NCBI RefSeq assembly: GCF_902806695.1
Contig: NZ_CADCXN010000043.1
Span: 1-60,942, forward strand
Length of the DNA: 60,942 nucleotides
Direction of reading: 5' to 3'
Source of the DNA: Candidatus Methylobacter favarea
Lineage (GTDB): Bacteria > Pseudomonadota > Gammaproteobacteria > Methylococcales > Methylomonadaceae
The number at the start of each line of letters is the position of its first letter. The first letter of the stretch is position 1. Made by a program: the position numbers and the translations under genes. Shown in pieces: positions 50,934 to 59,740 of this stretch. The notes below the pieces were generated by a model. The model worked only from the letters and a program-made list of their open reading frames with translations. It was not told where the DNA came from and made no database searches.

Positions 50934-52124
50934 ATGCAAATTACTCAAAAGCTATTACAGAATGCCAAACCGAAAGAAAAGCCCTTTGAAATCCGCGATA
51001 GCCGTCTTAAAGGATTTATTCTTCGGGTTCAGCCTTCCGGCTCCATGTCCTTCATTTGCGAATACGCGCGCGGCAAGCGCATCACAATTGGCAAGGCCAA
51101 CGTCCTCACCTTAACACAAGCCAGAAATAAAGCCAGAGAACTATTAGGCCGCCATGCGACCGGCGAAGACATGCAGGCGGAGCAAAAGAAGCCCAAGACC
51201 TTTGGCGATTTCGTTAACGATGATTATCGCCACTGGGCGCAGGCCAATATGCGCACCGGCGTGAAGCGGTTCTACGAACTTAAATTGTATTTTGGCTTTT
51301 TGTTTGCTATGCGCCTGGATGCCATCCAGCCCTATCACATTGAAAAATGGCGACTGTCCGAGCACGCAAAAGGCAATAAATTTTCAACCATACGGCGCAA
51401 TGAAACCACATTAAAAGCGGCCTTAAACAAAGCGGTAGAGTGGGGCTTTATTGCCGTTAGTCCCTTAGCCGGCACCAAGCCGGTCAAGAGCGAAGACGAC
51501 CGCATTGTGGCTTATCTCGATGCCGATCAGGAGCGACGGCTGATAAAAGCCGTTAATGACCGGGAGGCGCGTATTAAATCCGGACGGGAATCTGCCAATG
51601 AGTGGCGGCGCGTTCGGCATTATGAGGTCAAGCCCAGCATCACCGGCTTTGCCGATCACTTAAAACCAATGATTATTGTGTCGCTGAACACCGGGCTTAG
51701 GAAAGGCGAATTACTGTCATTAACGTGGTCAGCGGTCGATTTCGGGAACAGGGTGTTGACCGTTACCGGCGCCAATGCGAAGAGCGGCCATAGCCGCCAT
51801 ATCCCGATGAATAAACACGTCATCGAGACGTTAAGGCAATGGCGCTTGCAGGCGGACAGCGCTTTTGTGTTCCCCGGCATTAATGGCGGCAAACTGCCGG
51901 ATATGCCTAAAAAGCCCTGGATAGCCGTGCTCAAGGCAGCGGGCATCACGGGCTTTAGATGGCATGACATGCGCCATAGTTTTGCAAGCCGCCTGGTGAT
52001 GGCCGGGATTGATCTTAATACGGTCAGAGAACTGTTAGGGCATTCCGATTTAACAATGACCTTGCGTTATGCGCACCTGGCTCCGGAACACAAGGCCGCA
52101 GCCGTCAAAGTGCTGGAGCAATGA
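50934..52124 (+). CDS. Tyrosine site-specific integrase of the island
   Basis: 396-aa tyrosine recombinase. An arm-type DNA-binding domain (about 1-75, FEIRDSRLKGFILRVQPSG) precedes a core-binding SAM-like domain (about 85-185). The catalytic domain has Arg in NTGLRKGELLSLTW, the HxxR box HDMRHSFASRL, the His of LGHSD and the nucleophile Tyr in TLRYAHL. The gene abuts the left att repeat and reads inwards, as expected for integration at a tRNA. It overlaps the next gene by 4 bp. The expected target is the tRNA-Arg(CCU) anticodon-loop/T-arm region. Confidence 0.95.
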   Translation: MQITQKLLQNAKPKEKPFEIRDSRLKGFILRVQPSGSMSFICEYARGKRITIGKANVLTLTQARNKARELLGRHATGEDMQAEQKKPKTFGDFVNDDYRHWAQANMRTGVKRFYELKLYFGFLFAMRLDAIQPYHIEKWRLSEHAKGNKFSTIRRNETTLKAALNKAVEWGFIAVSPLAGTKPVKSEDDRIVAYLDADQERRLIKAVNDREARIKSGRESANEWRRVRHYEVKPSITGFADHLKPMIIVSLNTGLRKGELLSLTWSAVDFGNRVLTVTGANAKSGHSRHIPMNKHVIETLRQWRLQADSAFVFPGINGGKLPDMPKKPWIAVLKAAGITGFRWHDMRHSFASRLVMAGIDLNTVRELLGHSDLTMTLRYAHLAPEHKAAAVKVLEQ

Positions 52125-52735
52125 ACATGGATGTTCAGAAAATGGACGAGACCGACAAACTGAATTTCATTATCGGAGCCCTGAAAAACAAGCCGGCATT
52201 GATTGATGAGATTGTCGAAAAAGCAGCTTCAGAATTGGATGAACCGGACAGAAAGACTTTATACACGTTGGTGGTCGCTACCAAAGGGTACATGGCCAAA
52301 ATGGAAAAATACCATAATGCCAAAGACAATGCCGTGCCCGGCGAATATTTATTGTTTGCCATCGAGCATGCCTGCGCGCTTAATCGCGTGATTCCCCATT
52401 GGGCGCGGCAGGCTTTTCACGATTGTTGGCACAGTTATAGAAGCTATGACGTTAACACTTTTTCAGATGCCTTCCATCTGGAAAAAAGGCGAAACATTGC
52501 CCAAAGAAGGAAAAGGTGGATGTTGCAATATCTGGTATGGGGCGATGTTATCAGACTGCATAGGGAGAGCCCGACTAAAAATCCTATAAGCCGCTCTACC
52601 TTTGACAAAGTAGCGAAGAAATACGGCATTAGCGGCGGCACAGTCAGAGATATTTACTATGAAGTTTCCCCCAAACAAGAAATAAAAAAAGTAAAAAACC
52701 AAGCTAAAACAAAGACTTCCAAAAAACAGACCTAG
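52121..52735 (+). CDS. Island hypothetical protein with C-terminal HTH
   Basis: 204 aa, not recognised. Its ATG overlaps the integrase stop (ATGA), so it is co-translated with it. The N-terminal half is helical and acidic (DETDKLNFIIGALKNKPALI), a middle part is rich in Trp and His (IPHWARQAFHDCWHSYRSYD), and a likely HTH (FDKVAKKYGISGGTVRDIY) lies near 166-184. A Lys-rich tail ends the protein. It may be a regulator or integrase accessory factor. Confidence 0.65.
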   Translation: MNMDVQKMDETDKLNFIIGALKNKPALIDEIVEKAASELDEPDRKTLYTLVVATKGYMAKMEKYHNAKDNAVPGEYLLFAIEHACALNRVIPHWARQAFHDCWHSYRSYDVNTFSDAFHLEKRRNIAQRRKRWMLQYLVWGDVIRLHRESPTKNPISRSTFDKVAKKYGISGGTVRDIYYEVSPKQEIKKVKNQAKTKTSKKQT

Positions 52736-52806
52736 TTTTTTGGAATTATTTTTTAAAAAATAACAGGTAATCTATAACCGTCATTAACTTTAACAGCGGC
52801 TTTTAA

Positions 52807-52995
52807 ATGGTTACTCAAAATCAAAATAGAACAATGGACGAAGCCAGAGAATGGCTCCGCATATCTCAACCCACGCTCTACAAGCTGATCAATGAAAACA
52901 AGCTGAAGACCTATAAAATCGGCCGGCGGCGCTTTACGACAATCCAGGAGCTGGAAAACTTTGTTCGACAGCAGGAAGACGAGGCCCAGCCGTGA
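52807..52995 (+). CDS. Excisionase/AlpA-like HTH protein
   Basis: 62-aa MerR-type winged HTH (DEAREWLRISQPTLYKLINE, then TYKIGRRRFTTIQELENFV). This is the excisionase/AlpA-type DNA-binding family that acts as a recombination directionality factor or activator in P4-like elements. It is placed between integrase and primase as expected. The start has no strong ribosome-binding site. Confidence 0.75.
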   Translation: MVTQNQNRTMDEAREWLRISQPTLYKLINENKLKTYKIGRRRFTTIQELENFVRQQEDEAQP

Positions 52996-53118
52996 ACCTG
53001 AACTATTTTTTCGGTTTTGACATTTTTTGGCTAGTTTTTGTCACGGCAAATCCGTAAATATGCGTCTTTGTTAAATCGTATGAAAAAATGATTACCTCTC
53101 CAGAAAAATCAAGCAAAA

Positions 53119-53157
53119 AAAAACCGGCCAATTAACTTAACTAATTAGCCGGTTTTT
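53119..53157 (+). terminator. Terminator after the excisionase-like gene
   Basis: AACCGGCCAATTA pairs with TAATTAGCCGGTT (one mismatch) and is flanked by A-run and T-run, so it can work in both directions. It separates the integration module from the replication module. Confidence 0.85.
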
Positions 53158-53235
53158 CTGTCCCAAGAAATCTCACACCGCAAGGGTATTATACCCGTGG
53201 GATTCAGGGATGGGAAGGCCGGCAAGGATAAAAAA

Positions 53236-54258
53236 ATGGAATATTTTGAAAAATCCGCGTCTAAAAAAATCGATTTTGACGTAATCAATTCAGCCGCGCT
53301 CAATGGTTTTGAGGGGCTGCTGCATCAATGGCTGCCCGACGGCAAACAAGCCGGGGCAGAGTATAAAGCCCGCAATCCCACCCGCCATGATGACCATCCC
53401 GGCTCATTTCTAATTAACACCCAGACGGGCCTATGGAGCGACTTCGCCACCGGCGACGGCGGCAAAGATCCAATATCGCTATATGCCTACCTCTTTTGGC
53501 GGGACAACCAAGGCGCAGCCGCAAAAGCGCTGGGTGATTTGCTTGGGTTAGATAAAAACCTGACCAAACCCGACAAACCCCAAAAAACAAAAACCGAATG
53601 GACACCCATAGTGCCGCCGCCGGATGCCACTGAGCCGCCTAAAGCGCATCCGTATCGCGGCCTGCCGGAGGCTAGTTGGTGTTACCGGGATATAGACGGG
53701 CAACCTATCGGCTATGTGTACCGTTTTGAAAAATCGGACGGCAGTAAAGAGGTTTTGCCGCTGAGCTGGTGCCGGAACTCCCAAACCGGCCAGCAGGAAT
53801 GGCGCTGGATGGCGTTTTTTGAGCCCAGGAGCCTGTATGGTCTGGAAAAGCTAAAGTCCCGGCCGGAGGCCACAGTTTTAATTGTTGAGGGCGAAAAATG
53901 CGCCGATGCAGCGGCCAAACAATTGCCGGATTTGCTCTGTCTCACCTGGCCGGGAGGCTGTAAAGCCGTAGCTAAAACTGACTGGATGCCATTGGCGGGG
54001 CGGAAAATCATCATCTGGCCGGATTGCGACGCGCAGCAAGATAAAACCGGCCTGTTGCTGCCGGAAGACCAGCAGCCGGGCGCAATGGCCGCAAATCAAA
54101 TCGCGGCTATATTACAGGCGTTAGGCTGCCGGGTATGGATGATAACCCTGCCGCTGCCGGGCGAGAAAAAGCATGGCTGGGATGTAGCAGACGCGATTGA
54201 TGAGGGCTTGACCGGCGCTAGCTTGCGGGATCATGTCCGTGCCCATTCCCGGATTTGA
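53236..54258 (+). CDS. Toprim primase-like replication protein
   Basis: 340-aa protein (ATG 53236, AAGGA 7 bp upstream). The N-terminal part resembles the DnaG/P4-alpha type zinc-binding region (YKARNPTRHDDHPGSFLIN and GLWSDFATGDGGKDPISLYA) but the zinc cysteines are not obvious. The Toprim domain has VEGEKCADAAAKQLP and the acidic IIWPDCDAQ. The C-terminal end is GWDVADAIDEG, the usual end of phage Toprim proteins. It probably primes replication of the excised island together with the next gene. Its stop overlaps a TTG start of the next gene. Confidence 0.88.
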   Translation: MEYFEKSASKKIDFDVINSAALNGFEGLLHQWLPDGKQAGAEYKARNPTRHDDHPGSFLINTQTGLWSDFATGDGGKDPISLYAYLFWRDNQGAAAKALGDLLGLDKNLTKPDKPQKTKTEWTPIVPPPDATEPPKAHPYRGLPEASWCYRDIDGQPIGYVYRFEKSDGSKEVLPLSWCRNSQTGQQEWRWMAFFEPRSLYGLEKLKSRPEATVLIVEGEKCADAAAKQLPDLLCLTWPGGCKAVAKTDWMPLAGRKIIIWPDCDAQQDKTGLLLPEDQQPGAMAANQIAAILQALGCRVWMITLPLPGEKKHGWDVADAIDEGLTGASLRDHVRAHSRI

Positions 54259-55610
54259 ATAAGGCGGGCAAAACCGCAGAAATCCTAAATGCTCATTTCG
54301 GGCCACCGCCGGCTGAAAGCGCAGAGGACGATTTATTAAATCCACCCCCGAAGATGGATGCGGCCGGCTATCACGGCATTTTGAGCGACATCGTCACAAT
54401 TGCCACGGCCTCATCCGAGGCATCAAAAATCGCAGTCGCGGCGAATTTCCTAGGGAGTTTCAGTGCATTAATCGGCCGGGGAGCGTATCAATATATCGGC
54501 GACGGCATCTGTCATGCTAGGCCGTTTTTCTTGCTTGTTGGGCGAACCGGAAAAAGCCGAAAGGGTACGTCAGAGTACACAGTGCGGCGGATTTTCGACG
54601 CCGCGGAAGCCTTGTTGGAGGGTCATTTGCCGCCCTTAAAGCGGCATGAAGGGGGCCTGAGCACCGGCGAGGGGCTGGGCTGGAGCATCCGCGACAAAGT
54701 TGAGGATGACGACGGCGGGGACAACGGCGGAACAACCGACAAAAGATTATACGTTGTTGAGGCCGAATTTGCCTCGGCGATGGCCGCCGCGAGCCGCGAT
54801 AAATGCACGCTCTCGCCCACGATCAGGATGGTATGGGACGGCAAAACCATAGCGCCGCTAGTAAAAAATGCGGCCTGGGCAGCAACCGACCCCCATGTTG
54901 TGATTAACGGCCATATCACCGCCGCCGAACTGCTGGCAAAAATGACCGATGTTGACGCGCTGTCCGGGTTTTTAAATCGGTTCGTGATTTTGCACGTGGT
55001 GAGACCAAAACTGGTGCCATTGCCCCGCCGAACCGAAAAAGAAACAATTGAAAACATGGCTAAACAGGTAGCCGAGGCCGTCAGATTTGCCATTGGCGAT
55101 GATGTTACCGCCGGCAATACTCTGGCCGTTACCCTCTCGCCGGATGCTGTTAAATTCTGGTGCGGTCACTATCCGGCTTTAACAGCCGAGGAAGACGGCA
55201 TTGCCGGGGCGCTGTTGGTACGCACGGAAATCTATTGCCGTATGCTGGCCATGATTTTTGCCTTGCTGGACGGAACGGCCCTAATCGAGCCGCCGCACAT
55301 TGATGCCGCGCTGGCCTGGGTGAACTACTGGCGGGATAGCGTACGTTATATTTTCTGTACTCTGGCTGCCAAAGCAGAGGCAGAACGCCTGCAAGGTGCC
55401 GCTGCTGACATTCTCGAGTTTATAGGGCTGCACCCAGGCTGCAGCAGGACTGACATCACAAACGCATTCAAAAATCGGAATTCTAGCCAGGAGATAGCCG
55501 GTGCGCTCAATCATTTGATGAATTCGGCCCCCCCGATGGTTAAATTCAAAAAGGTGCCCCGGCCGGACGGCAAGGCCGGCAGCCGCAAAATTTTGTATTG
55601 GGTTACATAA
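54255..55610 (+). CDS. DUF3987/YfjI-type P-loop replication protein
   Basis: 451-aa protein of the DUF3987 kind, found with Toprim primases in P4-like islands and thought to be helicase-like. The nucleotide loop is VGRTGKSRKGTS near 93-104. Other helicase-core regions are YVVEAEFASAMAAASRDKC and VINGHITAAELL. A winged-helix-like segment near the end (IGLHPGCSRTDITNAFKNR) may bind DNA. It starts at TTG 54255, translationally coupled to the primase-like gene. Confidence 0.82.
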   Translation: MNKAGKTAEILNAHFGPPPAESAEDDLLNPPPKMDAAGYHGILSDIVTIATASSEASKIAVAANFLGSFSALIGRGAYQYIGDGICHARPFFLLVGRTGKSRKGTSEYTVRRIFDAAEALLEGHLPPLKRHEGGLSTGEGLGWSIRDKVEDDDGGDNGGTTDKRLYVVEAEFASAMAAASRDKCTLSPTIRMVWDGKTIAPLVKNAAWAATDPHVVINGHITAAELLAKMTDVDALSGFLNRFVILHVVRPKLVPLPRRTEKETIENMAKQVAEAVRFAIGDDVTAGNTLAVTLSPDAVKFWCGHYPALTAEEDGIAGALLVRTEIYCRMLAMIFALLDGTALIEPPHIDAALAWVNYWRDSVRYIFCTLAAKAEAERLQGAAADILEFIGLHPGCSRTDITNAFKNRNSSQEIAGALNHLMNSAPPMVKFKKVPRPDGKAGSRKILYWVT

Positions 55611-56047
55611 CCAAATTTTTCAGCCTCGTGTAGAAATTAGAGAAATTAGGTAACTTAGAAGTATATCAAGGCTTACAGCCAAGAAATTAGCCAGAAATTA
55701 GCAAGAAATTAGCTTTTTTAATTCATAAAAATTTCGTGTCAAAAGCTAAATTCTGCCTAATTTCCCTAATTCGCAAACCCCGCAGGCCGCGCCAGCTCTC
55801 TAATTCCCCTAATTTCTCTAATTTCTGGACTAAATATTATAAAAACCGGCACGCATTAAACAGGTGGACAGGTGGACGGATTATTTGAAGGGGGCCAAAG
55901 GTACTTCCAGATGTTTTGTCAGTGCGGGTGCAAATGCCCGCACTTTAGCTGTAGGCAGTGGCCCTGAAAGTTACTGATTAAGGCTTGTCGTTAGCGGGTT
56001 AACCTCGCAAAGCCGGAAAAACTACTTTTTTTTACAGGATTTTCAAA
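55611..56047. repeat. Iteron-like non-coding region, possible origin or control site
   Basis: 437 bp without genes. GAAATTAG occurs five times in one orientation (55633, 55642, 55683, 55694, 55705) and CTAATTTC three times in the other (55757, 55809, 55818). A 20-bp GC-rich unit AACCCCGCAGGCCGCGCCAG (55776-55795) sits between them, and the whole 55741-55850 is repeated imperfectly at 59741-59850. The arrangement behind the primase/helicase genes is what a replication origin would look like. Confidence 0.7.
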
Positions 56048-56644
56048 GTGTTAAGCAATGTAAGAAATCGAGGGACGCAGGCGGATTTAGCGCGGATGCT
56101 GGGCATAAGCCGCTCGGCGGTATCTTCAGCCTTCCGAAAGCACAATATCCAGCTCGCTATTGACGGCAAAAAATTCGATCTTGATTACGCCGCCTGGCTA
56201 TTGAAAGAAAAACAGAATCAAGTCAAAAGCCGAGCGCAGCGGGCAGCGCCTAAACAATTGCCGGGCCTGAAGAACCCCAAAACCAAACGCGAAATTATTC
56301 GCAGCCTATGGGAAATCTGGAATCAGGCCGTTATCGATACCCTGAAAAACCGGGCTGAAATATCTCTTGAGTCTCAAGAGGACAAGGAGGATTTAACGGA
56401 ATGGTTGTTTGCCCTGTCCGGTTTTTGGCACGCATTCCACGACATTTGCGACAAAGAATTTCCGCCTGATATAAGCGATTTCCCGTTCCGAAAACCGGAT
56501 GCACTGAATTTTAGTTACCCGGAAAACCCGCTGGATATTATTATCGCCTTGCTGGCCTGCGATGTTGAACCAGCAGAGGCGATGGCAGACCCGGATACGG
56601 AAACCGTTCCTTCGCCGGCTGAAGGCGGTGTAAGCAATGGCTGA
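56048..56644 (+). CDS. HTH protein, possible small-terminase-like packaging factor
   Basis: 198 aa; GTG start with CAGGAT 8 bp before. N-terminal HTH (TQADLARMLGISRSAVSSAF near 10-29) followed by a basic KFDLDYAAWLLKEKQNQV segment resembles the gpNu1-type DNA-binding domain of small terminases. The C-terminal half is acidic and helical (DKEDLTEWLFALSGFWHAF). The assignment as a small terminase is inferred from this shape and from its place just before the capsid gene; a transcription regulator is the main alternative. Confidence 0.5.
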   Translation: MLSNVRNRGTQADLARMLGISRSAVSSAFRKHNIQLAIDGKKFDLDYAAWLLKEKQNQVKSRAQRAAPKQLPGLKNPKTKREIIRSLWEIWNQAVIDTLKNRAEISLESQEDKEDLTEWLFALSGFWHAFHDICDKEFPPDISDFPFRKPDALNFSYPENPLDIIIALLACDVEPAEAMADPDTETVPSPAEGGVSNG

Positions 56645-57023
56645 CGACAAACTGACCCGCATAAAAACCCTGCTCGCTGCCGGATTGCCATTGCCGCCTG
56701 ATATTGCCGCCTGGTTGATTGCAGGACTCGATGAATTCAGCTCCGGGCGCTGCAAAACCCTGTGCCTGGCGCTGGGTCTTCGGAAACGCGGCCAGTCCTC
56801 TCACGCGACCCGCAAAAAAATCGAATGCCGCAACGCCTGTCTTAAAAATATCGCGCAACTGTATCCCGGAACGCCCTGGCAGCGGGCCTGTATTATTAGC
56901 GAACAACTGAACCGCTATCCACGCCTGCCGCCGGAAGAAAAAGCTATGTACGGCTATTTGAAGTCACTGGAAATCAATATCCCTTCTCTGGCCATGATCC
57001 ACAAAATCCTGAAAACTGACTAA
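56637..57023 (+). CDS. Island hypothetical protein, 128 aa
   Basis: Unrecognised. It overlaps the HTH gene by 8 bp and precedes the capsid gene by about 50-75 bp. N-terminal KIKTLLAAGLPLPPDIAAWL-like helices and several Lys/Arg-rich stretches (RKRGQSSHATRKKIECR) suggest a small nucleic-acid-binding protein. There is no signal peptide. Confidence 0.6.
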   Translation: MADDKLTRIKTLLAAGLPLPPDIAAWLIAGLDEFSSGRCKTLCLALGLRKRGQSSHATRKKIECRNACLKNIAQLYPGTPWQRACIISEQLNRYPRLPPEEKAMYGYLKSLEINIPSLAMIHKILKTD

Positions 57024-57073
57024 ATTAAACAGGGTATTTTGATTTAAGAAGAAACCCGGCATCATGAAAGCCA

Positions 57074-58888
57074 ATGAAATTCAAGCGTCAAAAACCCATG
57101 TCTAGCCATCTATTAACTGCAACCTTTACCCGCGCAAAGGCTGATTCCGAAACGCGCAGCGTCCCGGCCGTGCTGTCCACGGAAACGCCGGTAAAACGCG
57201 GCGATTATCAGGAAATCTTGGCGCACAAGACTGATTCCGTGGATTTGTCCCGATTCCCTTTGCCTGTCCTGGTTGGCCATGACAGCGACAAGATTAATAT
57301 CGGCATTGCCGAAAATCCGATTATCGACGGCGGGCGCTTGCGGGCCGATGTTCGATTCGGGGCGAGCGAGCAGGCCAGGCAGCTATTCGAAGACGTGAAA
57401 AGCGGCATTGTCCGGGGTTTAAGCGTCGGTTATCAATGGCTGGACTTTATTGAAACCGGAATGACTACAACGGTAACGCGCTGGCAGCCCTTTGAAGTAT
57501 CCATTATTGCCATCCCTGCCGATCAAAACGCAGGCTTTTACCGAGGAAAAACCATGCCAGACCAAGACCAAAATACCGGCGCAGACGATGCCAAGACCGC
57601 AACCCCTGGCGATGATAACACTCATCAACGGGCGATAAAAAAAGAACGCGAGCGCATAGCCCGGATTCGCAAGTTCGGGCAAATGTCCAGTACCGATGAA
57701 GCGGTCATTAATGACCTGATCGAGCGCGGCGTCGGCAAAGATGAAGCCGTCGAAGTCATGAATGAGAAATGGTGCGCCCGAGTCGATGCCGAAACCAGCC
57801 GGGGCGATACCGGCCATTATTGTCATAGCCGAGGCGCGGCGCATGAGGATATCAGAGCCGCAATTGTCGACGGTCTTCTGATGCGCTCCGGTATTCCGGT
57901 TGAAAAACCGCATGCAGCAGCCGCAGATTTCCAATCCACAAGCATCCTCGAAATCGCCAAGATATTACTGAGGGATAGAGGCGATTACGGTACCAATCAA
58001 TCCCCGGCGGCAATCCTGAAACGGTCAATGTCCACATCGGATTTGCCGGATTTATTGAGCAATGTCGCCAACAAAGCCATGATAGCGGGCTTTGACGGCA
58101 CGGAAACCACGCATGACGCCTTTGTCACTTTTAGGCAGGTTGCCGATTTTAAACCTCAATCACGCCTGGCATTGAGCGCGTTCGAATCGCTCCTTGAAAC
58201 GCATGAACTCGGCGAAGTCATCTACTCCGCACTAAACGAGGCCAAAGAAACCTATCAGATTGCCAGTTATCAAAGGGCTATCTCTTTTTCCAGGCAAATG
58301 CTGATTAATGACGATTTAAGCCAGCTTACGGATATGCCGGCCCGGATGGGCGCTGCAGCAAAACGCAAGGAATCCGATCTGGTCTATTCGATTTTGACCG
58401 GCTCTCATATCATGGCCGATACGATAGAGCTGTTCGCCGCCGCGCGCGGCAATCTTATCGCTAACGTGCTGGACGCAGCCGGATTATCAGCCGCCGTCAG
58501 CGTGTTGCGCAAAGCCAAGGATATAGGCGGTTTTGGTTATCTGGGTCTGCGCCCTAAATGGCTGGTTGTCGGCCCGGATCAGGAAATGGCCGCGCTGCAA
58601 TTGCTTGCTACCCTGAACAACCCAACGGCTAACGCCGCTGCAGTGCCAGGGTCTGATTTTGCCCGAATAAACCTGATAGTCGAGCCGCGAATAGAAAGCC
58701 CGTCCATCTGGTTTTTACTCGGTGAAGGCATGGAACGGATTGAGGTTGGGCATCTGGATGCCAACGGCATAAGCTTCGAAAGCGAACAGAGTTTTAACGA
58801 TGACGCCACGCATATGAAGGTTCGCCTCGATGCCGGCGCGAAAGCCCTGTCGCCGCTCGCAATGGTTAAATCCACCGGCGCGGGCTAA
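57074..58888 (+). CDS. Prohead protease-HK97 major capsid fusion protein
   Basis: 604-aa fusion. Residues about 10-165 form an HK97-type prohead protease: catalytic His in LPVLVGHDSDK and Ser in VRGLSVGYQW, then FEVSIIAIPADQNAGF. A linker rich in Asp/Thr (about 165-210) precedes the HK97-fold coat part (about 290-600): IASYQRAISFSRQMLINDD, VSVLRKAKDIGGFGYLGLRP, and the end THMKVRLDAGAKAL. Fusions of protease and coat protein occur in some prophages. The start is ATG 57074 or 57098, with weak ribosome-binding sites. It is the only recognisable virion structural gene in the island. Confidence 0.85.
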   Translation: MKFKRQKPMSSHLLTATFTRAKADSETRSVPAVLSTETPVKRGDYQEILAHKTDSVDLSRFPLPVLVGHDSDKINIGIAENPIIDGGRLRADVRFGASEQARQLFEDVKSGIVRGLSVGYQWLDFIETGMTTTVTRWQPFEVSIIAIPADQNAGFYRGKTMPDQDQNTGADDAKTATPGDDNTHQRAIKKERERIARIRKFGQMSSTDEAVINDLIERGVGKDEAVEVMNEKWCARVDAETSRGDTGHYCHSRGAAHEDIRAAIVDGLLMRSGIPVEKPHAAAADFQSTSILEIAKILLRDRGDYGTNQSPAAILKRSMSTSDLPDLLSNVANKAMIAGFDGTETTHDAFVTFRQVADFKPQSRLALSAFESLLETHELGEVIYSALNEAKETYQIASYQRAISFSRQMLINDDLSQLTDMPARMGAAAKRKESDLVYSILTGSHIMADTIELFAAARGNLIANVLDAAGLSAAVSVLRKAKDIGGFGYLGLRPKWLVVGPDQEMAALQLLATLNNPTANAAAVPGSDFARINLIVEPRIESPSIWFLLGEGMERIEVGHLDANGISFESEQSFNDDATHMKVRLDAGAKALSPLAMVKSTGAG

Positions 58889-59038
58889 TGAGTTTGGGCG
58901 TCTTGCTGGCCGTCCGAACGCACGTTTTTTCGGTTATCGTGATATAGAATAAACCGTTTTATCCCTGGGACATCTCGAATTGACTGAGCCCTGTCCAGGT
59001 GAGGCACTGAGCCTGCCAAGAGATAAAATGCTCGCATA
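58889..59038. other. Spacer after the capsid gene
   Basis: 150 bp, no ORF. Short complementary stretches (ctgagcctgcc and gccctgtccagg regions) suggest possible RNA structure but nothing I would name. Confidence 0.3.
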
Positions 59039-59063
59039 AGCCCGGTTTTTACCGGGTTTTTTG
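59039..59063 (+). terminator. Intrinsic terminator downstream of the capsid gene
   Basis: AAGCCCGGT pairs with ACCGGGTTT through a TTTT loop, followed by TTTTTT. It ends the capsid transcript before the next small gene. Confidence 0.85.
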
Positions 59064-59096
59064 TGCGCCCGTTTCCTAACCAATGGAGAAAAAATA

Positions 59097-59198
59097 ATGA
59101 TTTTAACCGTGGGCGAACCTTACCCGCTGTCAGCGGCTTTCAACTCTAACGTGCGTCCTGTCAGCGGCTTTTTAACAAGCAGTATTATCAAGGCTTAG
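59097..59198 (+). CDS. 33-residue ORF duplicating the start of the next gene
   Basis: ATG 59097 with TGGAG 8 bp upstream; ends at TAG 59198. The first ten residues (MILTVGEPYP) closely match those of the gene at 59208 (MITLTVGETYP), then the sequence diverges, and CTGTCAGCGGCTTT is repeated at 59127 and 59158. It is probably a truncated duplicate of the next gene. Confidence 0.5.
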   Translation: MILTVGEPYPLSAAFNSNVRPVSGFLTSSIIKA

Positions 59199-59207
59199 GG
59201 AGAACAA

Positions 59208-59726
59208 ATGATTACTTTAACCGTAGGCGAGACTTACCCGGTTCCTGTTCCTGACGAAGCCGGGGCGCATGTGCGGCTGCTGATCCGGCCCGGCAATTAC
59301 GTTCAACTGGTTATCCCCGGCATGACCGGGCAGGAAGAAACCGCGATCAATTCCGGCTTGATAAAGGTCGGCCTGATGTACGAAGCCGGGGCCATGCTGA
59401 TCCTGTTTCAGTTCCATGATGCCGAAGGATTGCCGCTGATGTTTTACGAAGCGCCCTTTGATATCAAGGCATGGCCGTCAGATATTCGCCGCCTGCCCGA
59501 TGTTGAAAATTCAGAGCAGAGATTGCCGATTGACATCCACGCGATTGACGAAAACGGGATATTCAGGGCCTTGCGCCATGTCTTCATGCCGCCTGACATG
59601 ACTCTGAAATTCTTGCTGGCGGTTCAGGACCAAATGGCCGCGCTGCCTAACCCGGAACGGGTAACAAGCTGGCTGGACGCAGATCCTAAACTACGTCAAT
59701 ACGAAGGCTGGATACTGGAAAATTGA
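59208..59726 (+). CDS. Island hypothetical protein, 172 aa
   Basis: Unrecognised. Ribosome-binding site AGGGAG directly upstream. N-terminal beta-rich part (TVGETYPVPVPDEAGAHVRL, PGNYVQLVIPGM, INSGLIKVGLMYEAG) and a C-terminal helical part (FLLAVQDQMAALPNPERVTS). No TM segment. Its place after the capsid gene could mean a structural or size-determination role, but there is no direct sign of it. Confidence 0.6.
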   Translation: MITLTVGETYPVPVPDEAGAHVRLLIRPGNYVQLVIPGMTGQEETAINSGLIKVGLMYEAGAMLILFQFHDAEGLPLMFYEAPFDIKAWPSDIRRLPDVENSEQRLPIDIHAIDENGIFRALRHVFMPPDMTLKFLLAVQDQMAALPNPERVTSWLDADPKLRQYEGWILEN

Positions 59727-59740
59727 GCAAATGCTATCGA

